Source: Paulownia fortunei
Taxonomy: Eukaryota > Streptophyta > Magnoliopsida > Lamiales > Paulowniaceae
Assembly: GCA_019321725.1 (NCBI GenBank)
Contig: CM033122.1
Span: 14,658,274 to 14,722,273, forward strand
DNA: 64,000 nucleotides
Direction: 5' to 3'
This document shows, piece by piece, positions 22,410-32,900 of the stretch. The first letter of the stretch is position 1. The number at the start of each line of letters is the position of its first letter. The position numbers were made by a program, and so were the translations under genes. The notes beneath the pieces are model-generated. The model worked only from the letters and a program-made list of their open reading frames with translations, was not told the DNA's origin and did no database searches.

Positions 22410-22684
22410 TGTAGGATTTTCGAAGAATGATTTTCATTTAATTCAATTCTTGTACAAGCATACACCTCTATATATACAATTATTTCTAACATCAAAGAAG
22501 GAAATTTTCTAATCTAATTACATCATATTCCCTTAATTAGGGGATTGCCCAATTATCTCCATAATTACAATTTACATCAATCAAATCCCCTTGATTAGGG
22601 GATTGCCTAATCATCTTCTAATTATAGTTATAACCTCCTAAATTAGCTAATTTACTAGTTGTATATTGATTACATTTTCCAATA
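22410..22684 (-). repeat. Copia 1 3' LTR
   Basis: 275 bp. Read on the plus strand it starts TGTAGGATTTTCGAAGAATG and ends TTTTCCAATA; the CA end (TG on the minus strand) is mutated to TA. It differs from the other LTR by about nine substitutions and one 1-bp indel by eye. All the substitutions are transitions. Confidence 0.93.
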
Positions 22685-22691
22685 CTCCCCC

Positions 22692-23054
22692 TCAAGCTGG
22701 TGAATAGATATTTTCCATTCCCAGCTTGGATACACTTGCTTGAAAAACTGCACTACTTAAACCTTTGGTGAGTAAATCTGCGAGTTGGCGACCAGTAGAC
22801 ACATAAGGAGTACAAATCAATTCACTATCTAATTTCTCCTTAATAAAATGTCTGTCTATCTCGATGTGTTTCGTTCGGTCGTATTGTACTGGATTATGTG
22901 AAATACAAATTGCAGATTTGTTGTCACAGTAAAATTTCATTGGACCATCCCACTTAATCTTCAAATCTTCCAAAATGATTTTCAACCATAATAACTCACA
23001 AACTCCTTGAGCCATGGCACGAAATTCTACTTCAGTACTAAATCTAGCCACCAC
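22692..23054 (-). pseudogene. Copia 1 RNase H domain
   Basis: An open frame at the C-terminal end of pol: STEVEFRAMAQGVCELLWLK, then FYCDNKSAICISHNPVQYDR, TKHIEIDRHFIKEKL and QLADLLTKGL. These are the hallmarks of Copia RNase H (the DNKSA motif with the catalytic Asp, and the TKHI.ID.HF motif). It stops shortly before the PPT. It is separated from the reverse transcriptase by stops at 23055-23102 (including one after the RRSTTGY motif). Confidence 0.9.
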
Positions 23055-23102
23055 GCTCTGCTTTTTACTCCTCTATATTACTAGATTCCCACTAAGAAAA
23101 GT

Positions 23103-24064
23103 TCAATACCCAGTGGTAGATCTTCTATCAACCATAGATCCAGCATAATCAGCGTCTGTATATGCTTCAAGTGCTAGTCCTCTACTACGTTTAAAAAGGA
23201 TGCCCTTCCGTGGAGACCCTTTAAGATAATGTAACACTCGATTAGCAACTTGCAAATGAACCTCTTTTGGGTTGTGCATAAATTGACTAATCACACTTAT
23301 AGCATATGCTATATTTGGTCTTGTGTGAGAGAGATAAATAAGTCTTCCTACTAGCCGTTGATACCTTTCTTTATCCACTGCATCATCATCTTCAGCCTCT
23401 CCAAGCTTTTGGTTAGGATCTATTGGTGTGTTTACTGGCTTACATGCCAACTTTCCTATTTCCTTGAGAAGGTCTGTAATATATTTCTGCTAGGAGATGA
23501 AAATTCCCTTCTTTGAATGTGCAACCTCAATTCCTAGGAAGTATTTCAACCTTCATAGTTCTTTAATTTCGAATTCCTTGGCCAAGTACTTCTTCAAAAC
23601 CTCTCTCTTTTTTTGATCATTCCCTGTTACGATGATATCGTCAACATATACCAAAAGAGCAGTTACTCTCCCTGAATTCGAATGTTTCACAAACAACGAA
23701 TGATCTCCTTAGATTTGTTTGTATCCCATCCTTGTCATCTCCTTTGCAAATCTTCCAAACCATGCACTTGGAGATTGTTTGAGCCCGCACAATGCCTTCT
23801 TGAGTTTGCATACTTGATTGGCAGCTATGTGCTCTCCATATAAATCTCCTCTTCAAGATCTCCATGCAGAAATGCATTTTTGACATCAAATTGCTGCAAA
23901 TCCCAATTGTAATTGGCAGCTAATGACAATAGAACTCTAACAGTATTCATCTTGGCTATTGGAGCAAATGTCTCTTGATAATCTACTCCATATATTTGAG
24001 TATATCCTTTTGCTACAAGTCTTGTTTTGTAACTTTCTAATGATCCATCTGCTCTGTATTTCAC
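23103..24064 (-). pseudogene. Copia 1 reverse transcriptase, broken
   Basis: The minus-strand frame starting at 24064 encodes [40 protein letters not shown] and [20 protein letters not shown] (RT palm motif with its first catalytic Asp). It then breaks by frameshift near 23830 and continues in other frames. The YVDD box is intact at 23637-23648. The connection part (YQRLVGRLIYLSHTRPNIAY, EAYTDADYAGSMVDRRSTTGY) is open at 23103-23450. At least one frameshift and two stops make it non-functional. Confidence 0.88.
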
Positions 24065-24377
24065 CTATACACCCACTTGCATCCCACTGGTCTTTTCCCT
24101 GCTGGTAACATCACCAACTCCTAAGTTATGTTTTTTTCTAGTACCTGCATCTCAGCATTCATAGCTTGTTTCCAGTTTTCATTAGAAAAGCCTCAGATAA
24201 ACTGGTGGGTATGTGGATGCTATTCAAACTTGTAAGAAAACTTCTATGGAGTAGAGAATTTTTTTGAAATGATACAACATGTGAGAGTGGGTATAATGGC
24301 CGTTTCGTACATTCTCTAGTTCCTTTTCTAAGGGCAATAGGACGAGAGTCATGTTCTTCGAGTTCAACAGGATTATG

Positions 24378-24953
24378 TTATAACTCATCTTGTAAGAGAG
24401 GGTTAGGAGTTGTTACCTCAATTCCAGGACTAGGGTCTAGTTCTTGGATCTGCATAGGCCCAGGGACTGAACTATTCTTCCTTGAGTACACTTTGCGAGT
24501 CATCCTATCATCAAGAGCTATCATAGTATTATCAGAGAGTGCGACAAATGACATGGGTTGAGTAGAAGTCAGAAGGGATGACATAGGTTTAGAAGAAGTT
24601 GATAAAGAAAGGTCAAGAAGAGGGAAATCCCGATCCCTATCCTTTTCTTCCATAATTAAATTCTCCCCCTGAAGATAAGGAATGACGAAGTAAGACTTAC
24701 TCTCATTGAAGGTGACATCAGCTGAGACAAAGAATTTTTTAGATGATGGATGATAACACTTATACCCTTTTTGAATAGAGGAATTCCCAACAAAAACACA
24801 TTTAATAGCCCTTTGATCCAATTTTCCCCTGTTTTGGTGATGAATATGAACAAAAGACTCACACCCGAATATTTTGGGAACAAGATGATTTGTAGTACTT
24901 AGGTCGGGATAGAACTTTGAGAGCATTTCCATAGGACTTTTAGAACCTAACAC
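24378..24953 (-). pseudogene. Copia 1 integrase C-terminal / linker segment
   Basis: 191 open codons: SPMEMLSKFYPDLSTTNHLV, KIFGCESFVHIHHQNRGKLD, RAIKCVFVGNSSIQKGYKCY, FFVSADVTFNES, then a Ser/Pro-rich linker. This is the region after the integrase core (the GKLD..A..CVF.G....KGYKCY motif of Copia) and the low-complexity linker before RT. The frame ends at a stop in the linker. Confidence 0.85.
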
Positions 24954-25091
24954 TCTGGAAGGTAGTCTATTTATGAGATATGTGGCTGTTAGAACTGCTT
25001 CCCCCCAATATGATTTGGGTACACTATTCTGAAATAAGAATGCTCAAGTTGTATCAAGTAGGTGACCATTTTTCCTTTCAGCAATTCCATT

Positions 25092-26225
25092 TTATTGTGG
25101 AGTGTTTATGCAAGACGACTCATGAATTATCCCTTCCCTCTGAAAATATGGAGTTAAAATCTGATTAAAATAGTCCCTAGCATTATCTAACCTAAACCTC
25201 TTGATTTTGACACTAAATTGATTTTGTACCATGTCATGAAATCGTGGAAGGACTGTACTCACATCAGACTTGTGTTTAAGCAAGAAAATCCAAGTGACTC
25301 TGGTACAATCATCAATAAACGATACAAACCATCGTCCTCTAGAAATATTACGAATAGGCGAAGGACCCCAAATATCACTATGAATTAGATAAAAAGGAAC
25401 TAAACTTCTTTTATCACCTGGTGGAAAGATTGCACGTTTGTGCTTTGCCAATTCACACACATCACAATGAAAACGCTCAATGTCTAACCCACTAAAAAGA
25501 GAAGAAAACAAAAACTTAAGAGTCTTAAATGATGGATGTCCAAGTCTACGATGGTGAAGCCAGATTTTTTCTTTACTAGAAAGATGATGTTCAGAAAGAA
25601 ACGATAAAGGTGGTTTGCTCTTGGTAATATTTAGCTTACTTGGTATCTCAAGATAGTATAGTCCATTCCGTTCCTTAGTAATTTCAATCACCTTCCCCAA
25701 ATTCTGGTCCTGAAATATACAATGAGTAGGGAAAAAAGTCACATTGCAACTTAAATCTTTAGTAAGCTTTTGAATAGAAACAAGATTAGTAGATAACTTA
25801 GGAACACGAAGAACATTTTTTAGTGTGAGAGTACAACAGATTGGAACATCTCCTATCACTGCAACAGTGGTTAGTGAACTATCGACTATGGTGATTTTTC
25901 TATTGCTTGGACAAGAACTATAAGTGCTAAATTTCTGTGACGAATAAGTCATGTGATCTATTGCACCTGAATCTATGATCCAAGAGTTAACAAAAGTTTC
26001 ATCTGAGACATTTAATCCAATGGAAATAGGAAACTCACCTGAATATGCTATTGAAAAAATACCTGAAGGTTTCTCAAGGTTATCCAGTAGAGTTCTTAGT
26101 TTCTCAATCTCATCCCGACTGAATCTTCCTTCTTCCTGATGCCTCGTTACATCCGGTTGCACAATAAATAATTGGATAGAAATTTCTTGGCACATCATTT
26201 TAAAGCGCAGCAATGAAGGCTGCAA
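25092..26225 (-). pseudogene. Copia 1 protease, GAG-pre-integrase and integrase core
   Basis: 377 open codons. From about residue 78: WIIDSGAIDHMT, the aspartic protease active site (D-S-G intact). About residues 220-260: HHRRLGHPSFKTLKFL and CDVCELAKHKRA, the HHCC zinc motif of GAG-pre-integrase. From about 280: LIHSDIWGPSPI, FVSFIDDCTRVTWIFLLKHK and RFRLDNARDYF, the integrase DDE core (the first two Asp visible). The frame ends at a TAA where the family has CAA (Gln) in TPQQNG. Beyond the stop the frame continues with the conserved Glu. The N-terminal 60 codons retain only EIEKLRTLLDNLEKPSG from the end of gag. Confidence 0.9.
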
Positions 26226-26293
26226 TCAAATGTTTTATCATAGCAATAAAGGCTGCAATAATTTAGTTTATAGCAGCAATTAAGGCTGATACC
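26210..26293. repeat. 33-bp minisatellite replacing gag in Copia 1
   Basis: Two full 33-bp units (26210-26242, 26243-26275) and a partial third (26276-26293), each beginning GCAAT.AAGGCTG. The partial unit runs into the primer-binding site. This array occupies the position where leader and gag should be. Confidence 0.8.
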
Positions 26294-26294
26294 A

Positions 26295-26568
26295 TGTGGG
26301 ATTTTCAAAGAATGATTTTCATTTAATTCAATTCTTGTACAAGCATACACCTCTATATATACAATTATTCCTAACATCAAAGAAGAAAATTTTCTAATCT
26401 AATTATATCATATCCCTTAATTAGGGGATTGCCCAATCATCTCCATAATTACAATTTACATCAATCAAATCCCCTTGATTAGGGGATTGCCTAATCATCT
26501 TCTAATTATAGTTATAACCTCCTAAATTAGCTGATTTACTAGTTGTATATTGATTATATTTTCCAACA
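26295..26568 (-). repeat. Copia 1 5' LTR
   Basis: 274 bp. On the plus strand TGTGGGATTTTCAAAGAATG to TTTTCCAACA (intact TG..CA). The promoter and poly(A) signals of the element should lie here. On the minus strand it is followed directly by the PBS (TGGTATCAG). Confidence 0.93.
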
Positions 26569-27113
26569 AAAATATTAGTTGACAAGACAGGCATAATTTA
26601 TGGTGATAACTTAGAATAAAATGATCAAATTTCACTTGCTCTAGGCGCTTTATGTTGCGATTGACATCACTAGTTAGAGAATTTGTTTGAGAAATTTATT
26701 ATACTCCAGAACTAAATCTGCCTGCAAGAGGTGACTCTGCACAAACCACGTGAACAAATATCAACCCTTCTGCTTGCCTGAACGTTGGTTTGTAGGATAA
26801 GAAAATCCCAAAAGAAATTATAATGGACATTTCTTAGCAACACCCATTAGCAAGTTTGTAGGATAAGAAAATAGAGATAAAGGACAAGAAAATAGAAAAG
26901 TTTCACATGAATAAACATGAGTTAATAGTATCTTACTTCTTCACATTTTCAGATGACCTATTGTTTTCAAGGAGCCGTAGACAGATAACCAAGAGCATGA
27001 GCCATGTTCTCCTGCCAATAATGGAAAGTCAAACATAATGCACTTTAATAAATTAGACATGTCACATAACCCATGCCAAATGTTTCCCCATTAAAACATG
27101 TGTTCATTTTTAT

Positions 27114-27338
27114 TAATAAAAATAATTGAGAGAAAAAGAATTCTGTATTATAGAATAGGTTACAGACTGATTCATTATATACATATTACTGCAGCTTAAG
27201 AATAGTAATAAAATCTCTACAAAATAGGAAACTAATCAATTATATATATACCTAATCAATTAATATACATAGTTAATCAAAATCCCTAGAAATCAGTAAA
27301 ACCACACGGCTTTCCTAATAAAGACTCATAATTTGACG
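27114..27338 (-). repeat. Copia 2 3' LTR
   Basis: 225 bp. It shares AATTGAG, CTGATTCATTATATACAT and CACACGGCTTTCCTAATAAA with 32008-32234. The minus-strand polypurine tract (TTGAGGGAGAGCG) adjoins its right end. About ten differences from the other LTR by eye. Confidence 0.88.
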
Positions 27339-27668
27339 CTCTCCCTCAAGCTGGTAAATGGATATTCTCCATTCCAAGCTTGCTAATAATTTCCTGAAAC
27401 ACAGTGCTGGCAGTCCTTTTGGGAGTACATCTGCTAATTGATCCTTTGTAGAAACAAATGGAGTACATATAAGGCCACTGTCAAGTTTCTCCTTGATAAA
27501 ATATCTGTCAACTTTGATATATTTTGTTCGATCGTTTTGTACGGGATTATGAGCAATACTGATAGCAGATTTGTTGTCGCAGTATAATCTCATTGGTCCG
27601 TCCCATTTAATCTTCAGGTCATCAAGAATTATCTTCAACCACAGCAGTTCACATATTCCCATCGCCAT
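27315..27668 (-). pseudogene. Copia 2 RNase H domain
   Basis: Reads MAMGICELLWLKIILDDLKI, LYCDNKSAISIAHNPVQNDR, TKYIKVDRYFIKEKLDSGLI and QLADVLPKGLP. RNase H of the Copia type with the DNKSA motif kept. The frame upstream continues through SAELEFRSM after a stop at the end of 27693-28133. It extends slightly into the 3' LTR. Confidence 0.88.
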
Positions 27669-27692
27669 TGATCTAAACTCTAATTCTGCACT

Positions 27693-28133
27693 TTATCTTG
27701 CCACCACATTTTGCTTCTTACTTCTCCATGTTACAAGATTCCCACCTAAGAGAGTACAATAGCCTGAGGTTGACCTTCTGTCAACCAATGACCCTGCGTA
27801 ATCCGCATCAGTATAGGCCTCCAATGTCATGCTTTCTTCTTTCCTAAACAAAATACCTTTTCCTAGACTGCCCTTCAAGTATTGTAAGATTCTGTGAACG
27901 GCCTTGAGATGTGTTTCTTTAGGGTTGTGCATAAATTGGCTGACAACACTGATGGCAAATGAAATATCTGGCCTCGTATGCGCCAAATAGATAAGCCTCC
28001 CAACAAGCCTCTGATAAGAACCTCTATCTACTACAGGATCTTCTACAACATCACATAGTCCATGATTGAACTCAACGGGTGTATCAACCGATTTACATCC
28101 CAACTTCCCTGTTTCTTTTAGCAAATCAAGCAC
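27693..28133 (-). pseudogene. Copia 2 RT thumb/connection segment
   Basis: 146 open codons: LLKETGKLGCKSVDTPVEFN, SYQRLVGRLIYLAHTRPDIS, FAISVVSQFMHNPKETHLKA, EAYTDADYAGSLVDRRSTSG, and TWRSKKQNVVAR before a stop. This is the conserved stretch between the RT palm and RNase H in Copia elements, and it retains the D of DADYAG. Confidence 0.88.
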
Positions 28134-28160
28134 ATATTTTTGCTGAGAAATGAAGATCCC

Positions 28161-28760
28161 TTACTTTGAATGTGCCACTTCAATACCTAGGAAGTATTTC
28201 AATTTCCCAAGTTCCTTAATGTCAAACTCTTTCAGAAGGCACTGTTTTAAATTGTGCATCTCTCTTGCATTATTACCCGTCATAATGATATCATCTACAT
28301 AAACCAACAAGGCTGTCACTGTCCCTGAATCAGAGTGTCTCACAAATAAAGTATGGTCACCTTGACTTTGTTTATATCCTAAGGTAGTCATCACTTTGGC
28401 AAATCTTCCAAACCAGGCTCTTGGTGATTACTTAAGTCCATAGAGAGCTTTTTTCAACTTACACACCATTCCCTCTTTAGATTCAAATTCAGGAAGAACT
28501 TCCATGTAGATCTCCTCTTCTAGGTCACCGTGGAGAAAAGCATTTTTTACATCAAACTGTTGTAGATTCTATCCAAAATTGGTAGCAACTCGTAATGTAT
28601 TCATCTTCGCAACAGGAGCAAATATCTCAAGATAATCAATGCCATAAGTTTGAGTATACCCTTTGGCGACCAATCTTGCCTTGTATCTTTCTACGGAACC
28701 ATCAGACTTGTACTTCACTGTAAAAATCTATCTACATCCTAGCGGTTTCTTTCCTCCCGA
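28161..28760 (-). pseudogene. Copia 2 reverse transcriptase palm, broken
   Basis: The last part (28161-28394) is open: TTLGYKQSQGDHTLFVRHSD, then ALLVYVDDIIMTGNN (YVDD at 28290-28301) and KELGKLKYFLGIEVAHSK. Upstream, in the same region, [40 protein letters not shown] and [16 protein letters not shown] are readable but interrupted by stops (for example TAA after ALYGLK, TAG in the WNLQQ segment). Confidence 0.85.
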
Positions 28761-29255
28761 TAATTTAACCAACTCCCATGTCTTGTTTTTTACAAGAGCT
28801 TCCGTCTCCACTTTCATAGCATCATTCCACTTCTTGTCCCCTAATGCCTCAGATAGATTTCTTAGAATGGGAATTGTATGAAGATTGCTTCAAAAGGCTT
28901 TATGGCTTTGGGATAGGTTTTGGTAGGTCATGAATAAGGATAATAGATGTTTAGTGCAAGTTCTGGTTCCTTTCCTAAGTGCAATTGGTAGGTTGGTATC
29001 ATTTGGTGTTTTATGCTCATCTACGGGCTCTCTAGACTCAGCTGATGGTGTAATATTTTCAATGGATGTGGAAACAATTTGGGGAATCTGAACAGCATCA
29101 CAAATAGGAGATTGTACCTGTACCGATCAAGCGACTGGAACTTTCCTCCTAGAATAGACATGCAGTGGTTGAACATTGTCATGTTTCCCCTTATCTTTCA
29201 TTATTTCATATGACTTAGATGACTCAACCAATGGCATAGATTTCAAAGGAGTGGA

Positions 29256-30455
29256 CTAAACTGGTGACTTAACCGATACTGGTTCAACAGACACTGAAAC
29301 GGATTTAACAGGAGACTCAAGTTCAAGTTCGACAGTTGAAACGGACTTGACTGGAGACTTAGATGAAATGGACTGACTAGGAAAATGAAAATCAAGTAGA
29401 AACAGGTCATTTGATCTATCTTCACTCAAGTTCTCTACCTGAAGATATGAATTTTTAAAAAAGGACTCATTTTCGACAAAAGTAACATCAGCAGAGACAA
29501 AAAAATTTCTAGTAGGTAAATGGTAACATTTGTATCCTTTTTGAGTGGAAGAATACCTAATGACAATGCACTGAATAGCACATAGATCAAGTTTTCCCCA
29601 ATTTTGAGAGTGAACATATACAAAGGCAACACTTCCAAAAATTCTAGGAATAAGATTATTTAAAGCATTGAAAGTGGGAAAATATTTTGTGAGAATTTCA
29701 ATTGGGCTTTTGAATTCAAGGACCCAAGTTGGAAGTCTGTTAATAAGATGAGTAGCAGTTAAAACAGCTTCCCCCCAATACTGTTTAGGGACATTTTTAT
29801 GAAACAATAAAGTTCTTGTTACATCAAGGAGATGACTATTTTTCCGTTCCGCTACTCCATTTTGTTGTGGGGTGCTAACACAAGAAGACTCATGAATGAT
29901 TCCTTCATTTTGAAAAAATGGAAAGAGAATTTGATTGAAATAGTCCTTGGCATTATCAGAACGAAATCGCTTAATTGTCACATCAAACTGGGTTTTGACC
30001 ATGTTGTAAAAATTGAGAAAAACAGTGCTCACATCAGATTTATTTTTCAAAAGATAAATCCATATTACTCGGGTACAATCATCAATAAATGAAACAAACC
30101 ACTTGGCACCATAAATATTTGGAATCGTAGAGGGTCCCCAAATATCACTATGAATGAGAGAAAAAGGAATAAGAGTTTTTGTATTGCTTATTGGAAAAGA
30201 AGCACGTTTATGCTTGGCAAGTTCACAGTCATGAAAGAACTCAAGAGTAGACCCTTTAAATAACGAAGGAAACATAAACTTAAGAACATTAAAAGGCGGA
30301 TAACCTAAACGACGATGATAAAACCAAATTTTATTTTTATTTGCTACAACAGACTCGGAAAGAAATAATATAGACAGAGGATTCTCAACTCTTATTCTTC
30401 CGCTTTGACCTTCCAGGTAGTAAAGGCCGTCTCTCTCACTAGCACGTCCAATCAT
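29256..30455 (-). pseudogene. Copia 2 GAG-pre-integrase and integrase
   Basis: 399 open codons. Residues about 10-70: GLYYLEGQSGRI, FYHRRLGYPPFNVLKFM and FFHDCELAKHKRASF; the first Cys of the HHCC zinc motif is lost (FHCDVCEL in Copia 1 is FFHDCEL here). Integrase core follows: LIHSDIWGPSTIPNIYGAKW, FVSFIDDCTRVIWIYLLKNK, RFRSDNAKDYF and STPQQNGVAERKNSHLLDVT, so the DDE triad is readable. After the GKLD and KGYKCY motifs comes a Ser/Val-rich linker (KSPVKSVS repeated). The lost Cys suggests a dead enzyme. Confidence 0.88.
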
Positions 30456-30473
30456 CCGCTTCGTGTCCTGCTC

Positions 30474-31403
30474 CTAAAACATACAATGCGAAGAAAAAAA
30501 GGTTACACTGCAATTATAATCTCTGGTAAGCTTTTGAATAGAAAAAAGGTTCGCATAAAATTTTAGAACATGAAGGACATTTTTAAGTGTGAGAGAATCA
30601 CTTATATGAATATCTCCTGTACCAGCTATGGTGGTAATAGACCCATCAGTTATAGTTATTTTCCTATGGCTAGAACAAGGAGTATAAGAAGAAAAATACT
30701 TGGAAGAACAAGTCATATGATCAATGGCTCTAGAATCAATCACCCACATTTTTGGAGAAATTTTTTCCGAGACATTAGCAACACAAGAGAAAGAAGAGAT
30801 ACATAAAAACGCCAATGAACATGTACTTGCCGAGGAAGGTTTCTCAAGTAACTCCAATTTTTTTTTCTGTTTTTCAATCTGATCCTTATTGAATTCAGAG
30901 GCTGAACTTTGTGAACTTCTTTCATTGCTTGATTGAGTGCTCGCCACATGTGCCTGACCTCTATCATTTGCACTTCGTTTGGGCTTGCCATGTAGTTTCC
31001 AACATCGCTCCTCGGTGTGGCGATGCTTTTTGCAATATTTGCAAAAAAGAGAGTCATAGTTAGATTCATAATTGATGGGTTTGGATGGATCACTTTGGAT
31101 GACAGGTTGGGGTGGATTAGATTCCTTCAACCCGATTGCTTTGGTCACAAGAGCAGAGCCATTACCTCTTTGACTCTCAAGCATGACACTACATCTTCCT
31201 TCTTTAGCTCTTATGATCGAAATTGTCTCATTCAAGGAAGAGAGATCCTCCTTGCCCAAAATTTGCACCCCTTCAGGATTGAGACCGGCTAAAAAAGCAT
31301 AGATGCGATCTTTCTCCATGAATCGCTTCAAAATTGCAGCATCCTCGCTGCAGTGCATTTGAATGCATTGATAATGGTCCATCTCCTGCCACAAGCCTTG
31401 CAA
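30474..31403 (-). pseudogene. Copia 2 gag C-terminal, zinc knuckle and protease
   Basis: 309 open codons. Gag end: YAFLAGLNPEGVQILGKEDL. CCHC knuckle at about residues 122-135: CKYCKKHRHTEERC (CX2CX4HX4C). A linker, then the protease site WVIDSRAIDHMT, in which the glycine of D-S-G is Arg, expected to abolish activity. It ends at a stop after SVTFFSSHCMF, 18 bp before the next open frame. Confidence 0.88.
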
Positions 31404-31855
31404 GAAACTCGAATATTATGTGATAGTTTGAGTACCTTGTTTGGCTGCTGAAATTTTTGTTTTAATTTCATAGATTTGGGCAGCATCATAACCGTGGAAT
31501 ATGTTTGTCGGATGGCATCCCAAATTTCCTTGGTGGTTCCGAGAAACATACATGTATCACTAATTTCTAGTAGCATCGAATTCCACAACCACGACATCAC
31601 CATTGAATCTTGTTCATCCCATGCTGCAAATTTTGGATTGTCCTTCGAAGGCCCTGTGCCCAACAAATGACTCAATTTTCCTCTGCCCTTCAAGAATGTG
31701 CGAACTAGTTGTGACCACTTCAAATAATTCTTTCTGTTTAATCGATATGTCGCTTAAATATTTTGCAAATCCCCAATTGTTGCAGCAGCGGTATTCTCGG
31801 TTGCAGGAGAATCTGAGACAAGGCTAGTGTGACTGGTTTGGATGGAGTCTGACAT
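31328..31855 (-). pseudogene. Copia 2 gag N-terminal half
   Basis: An ATG at 31855 opens MSDSIQTSHTSLVSDSP, but a TAA (in IGDLQNI-stop) interrupts it. The frame continues NYLKWSQLVRTFLKGRGKLS, WDEQDSMVMSWLWNSMLLEI and TTKEIWDAIRQTYS, the gag-polypeptide (UBN2-like) domain of Copia. It then frameshifts into the frame of 31403. Overlaps that frame. Confidence 0.85.
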
Positions 31856-32007
31856 ATTCAATTGAAAGAAAAAAAAAGAATCATGGGTAGAAGAGTATGA
31901 TTGAAAGAACGAGGATTAATGGGAGAAATTGAGATGTAGAAATTCGGCCAGAACAAAGAAGAAATTTTGAGATTCTCAGGAAAGAGCCAAAAGCTCTGAT
32001 ACCATAT

Positions 32008-32234
32008 TGATAAAAATAATTGAGAAAAAAAGAATTCTATATTATAGAATAGGTTACAGACTGATTCATTATATACATGTTACTGCAGCTTAAGAATAGT
32101 AATAAAATCTCTACAAAATAGAAAACTAATCAATTATATATATACCTAATCAATTAATATATACATACCTAATCAAAATCCTTAGAAATCAGTAAAATCA
32201 CACGGCTTTCCTAATAAAGTCTCATAATTTGATA
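32008..32234 (-). repeat. Copia 2 5' LTR
   Basis: 227 bp, plus-strand start TGATAAAAATAATTGAG. On the minus strand it is followed after three bases by the PBS TGGTATCAGAGC. The right border is eroded (GATA). Confidence 0.88.
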
Positions 32235-32410
32235 ATTTTCATTAAACTAAATGAGCTATATTCATTCTCAACACGAACAAGCTCTTTACAATTTCATGTG
32301 AAAAGGAAAATAAATTTTCAGCCTTCCAAATTAAGAGATCATTGTAATCTAACACGTCCATCATTGGGACAAAGTCAACAAAAGTTAGCTAACACGTCAA
32401 ATTAATACCA

Positions 32411-32900
32411 AATCGGATTTAGCTTGAGGTGATGATGGAAATTCAGAAGTTCTTATGAAATATCAAATTTAAGGAGGGCGAAAGTGGACATAATTTACTA
32501 ATAGATAGGACAAACACAATAATCAAGTTAAGTGATTTTTAGCAAATGAAGAGCACACTGCATAACCACGAAGGCACTGAGAAATAACACAAATGGGGGT
32601 ATAGAAAGAAAAAAGATTAGAGCATAACGAAGAAAATAACCCATTTGAAATTAGATACAATTAAAGCGGTCCATAGAAATTTACCTAAGTCAAAAACACT
32701 GCACTTGCAGAGTAGAAATATGCATGTAAATGCATGTCTAGCAACACAACCTTGGAAAAAGCAGTATAATGATATAAGATAAGAACAAATTAATCTATTA
32801 AGGAAGAATGTAAATTCATAATGTTCTCTATCATTATGCCAGGAGAAAAGAATACCTACACATATGTAATCACTGATAGGAAAAAAATAAAAACAATAGA
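32411..32900 (+). repeat. unit 3 copy of the 394-865 block
   Basis: See 394-865. Here it lies between the CHD1 block and the 32993-34600 block, which I take as the ancestral order because each neighbour is separately paralogous to unit 1 sequence. Nothing coding is seen. Confidence 0.75.

Larger units (their letters stand above)
22410..26568 (-). mobile_element. Ty1-copia element 1 (gag-deleted, with TSD)
   Basis: A minus-strand element with two LTRs (22410-22684 and 26295-26568), a PPT (TTGAGGGGGAG, minus strand, next to the left LTR), a PBS of the initiator-methionine tRNA type (TGGTATCAG directly after the 5' LTR) and a perfect 5-bp target duplication AAAAT (22405-22409 and 26569-26573). 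Order on the minus strand: protease, GAG-pre-integrase, integrase, reverse transcriptase, RNase H. Gag is missing: only about 300 bp separate the 5' LTR from the protease. Stops and frameshifts break the polyprotein. Unit 1 has the empty site at 8868-8872, so insertion followed the duplication. Confidence 0.93.
27114..32234 (-). mobile_element. Ty1-copia element 2 (near full-length, decayed)
   Basis: A minus-strand element with LTRs at 27114-27338 and 32008-32234 and a PBS TGGTATCAGAGC (minus strand, 31993-32004, three bases inside the 5' LTR; initiator-Met tRNA type). The order on the minus strand is gag, zinc knuckle, protease, integrase, RT and RNase H. It is related to Copia 1 but not identical. 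LTR ends are eroded (TAATAAA against TGATAAA; GACG against GATA where GACA is expected). A clean TSD could not be fixed. Unit 1 shows the uninterrupted site near 9405-9420, so it arrived after the duplication. Confidence 0.9.

Noticed and set aside
22410..32234. Copia 1 and Copia 2 as currently active elements
   Set aside because: Stops, frameshifts, missing gag (Copia 1) and a mutated protease (Copia 2) make autonomy impossible.
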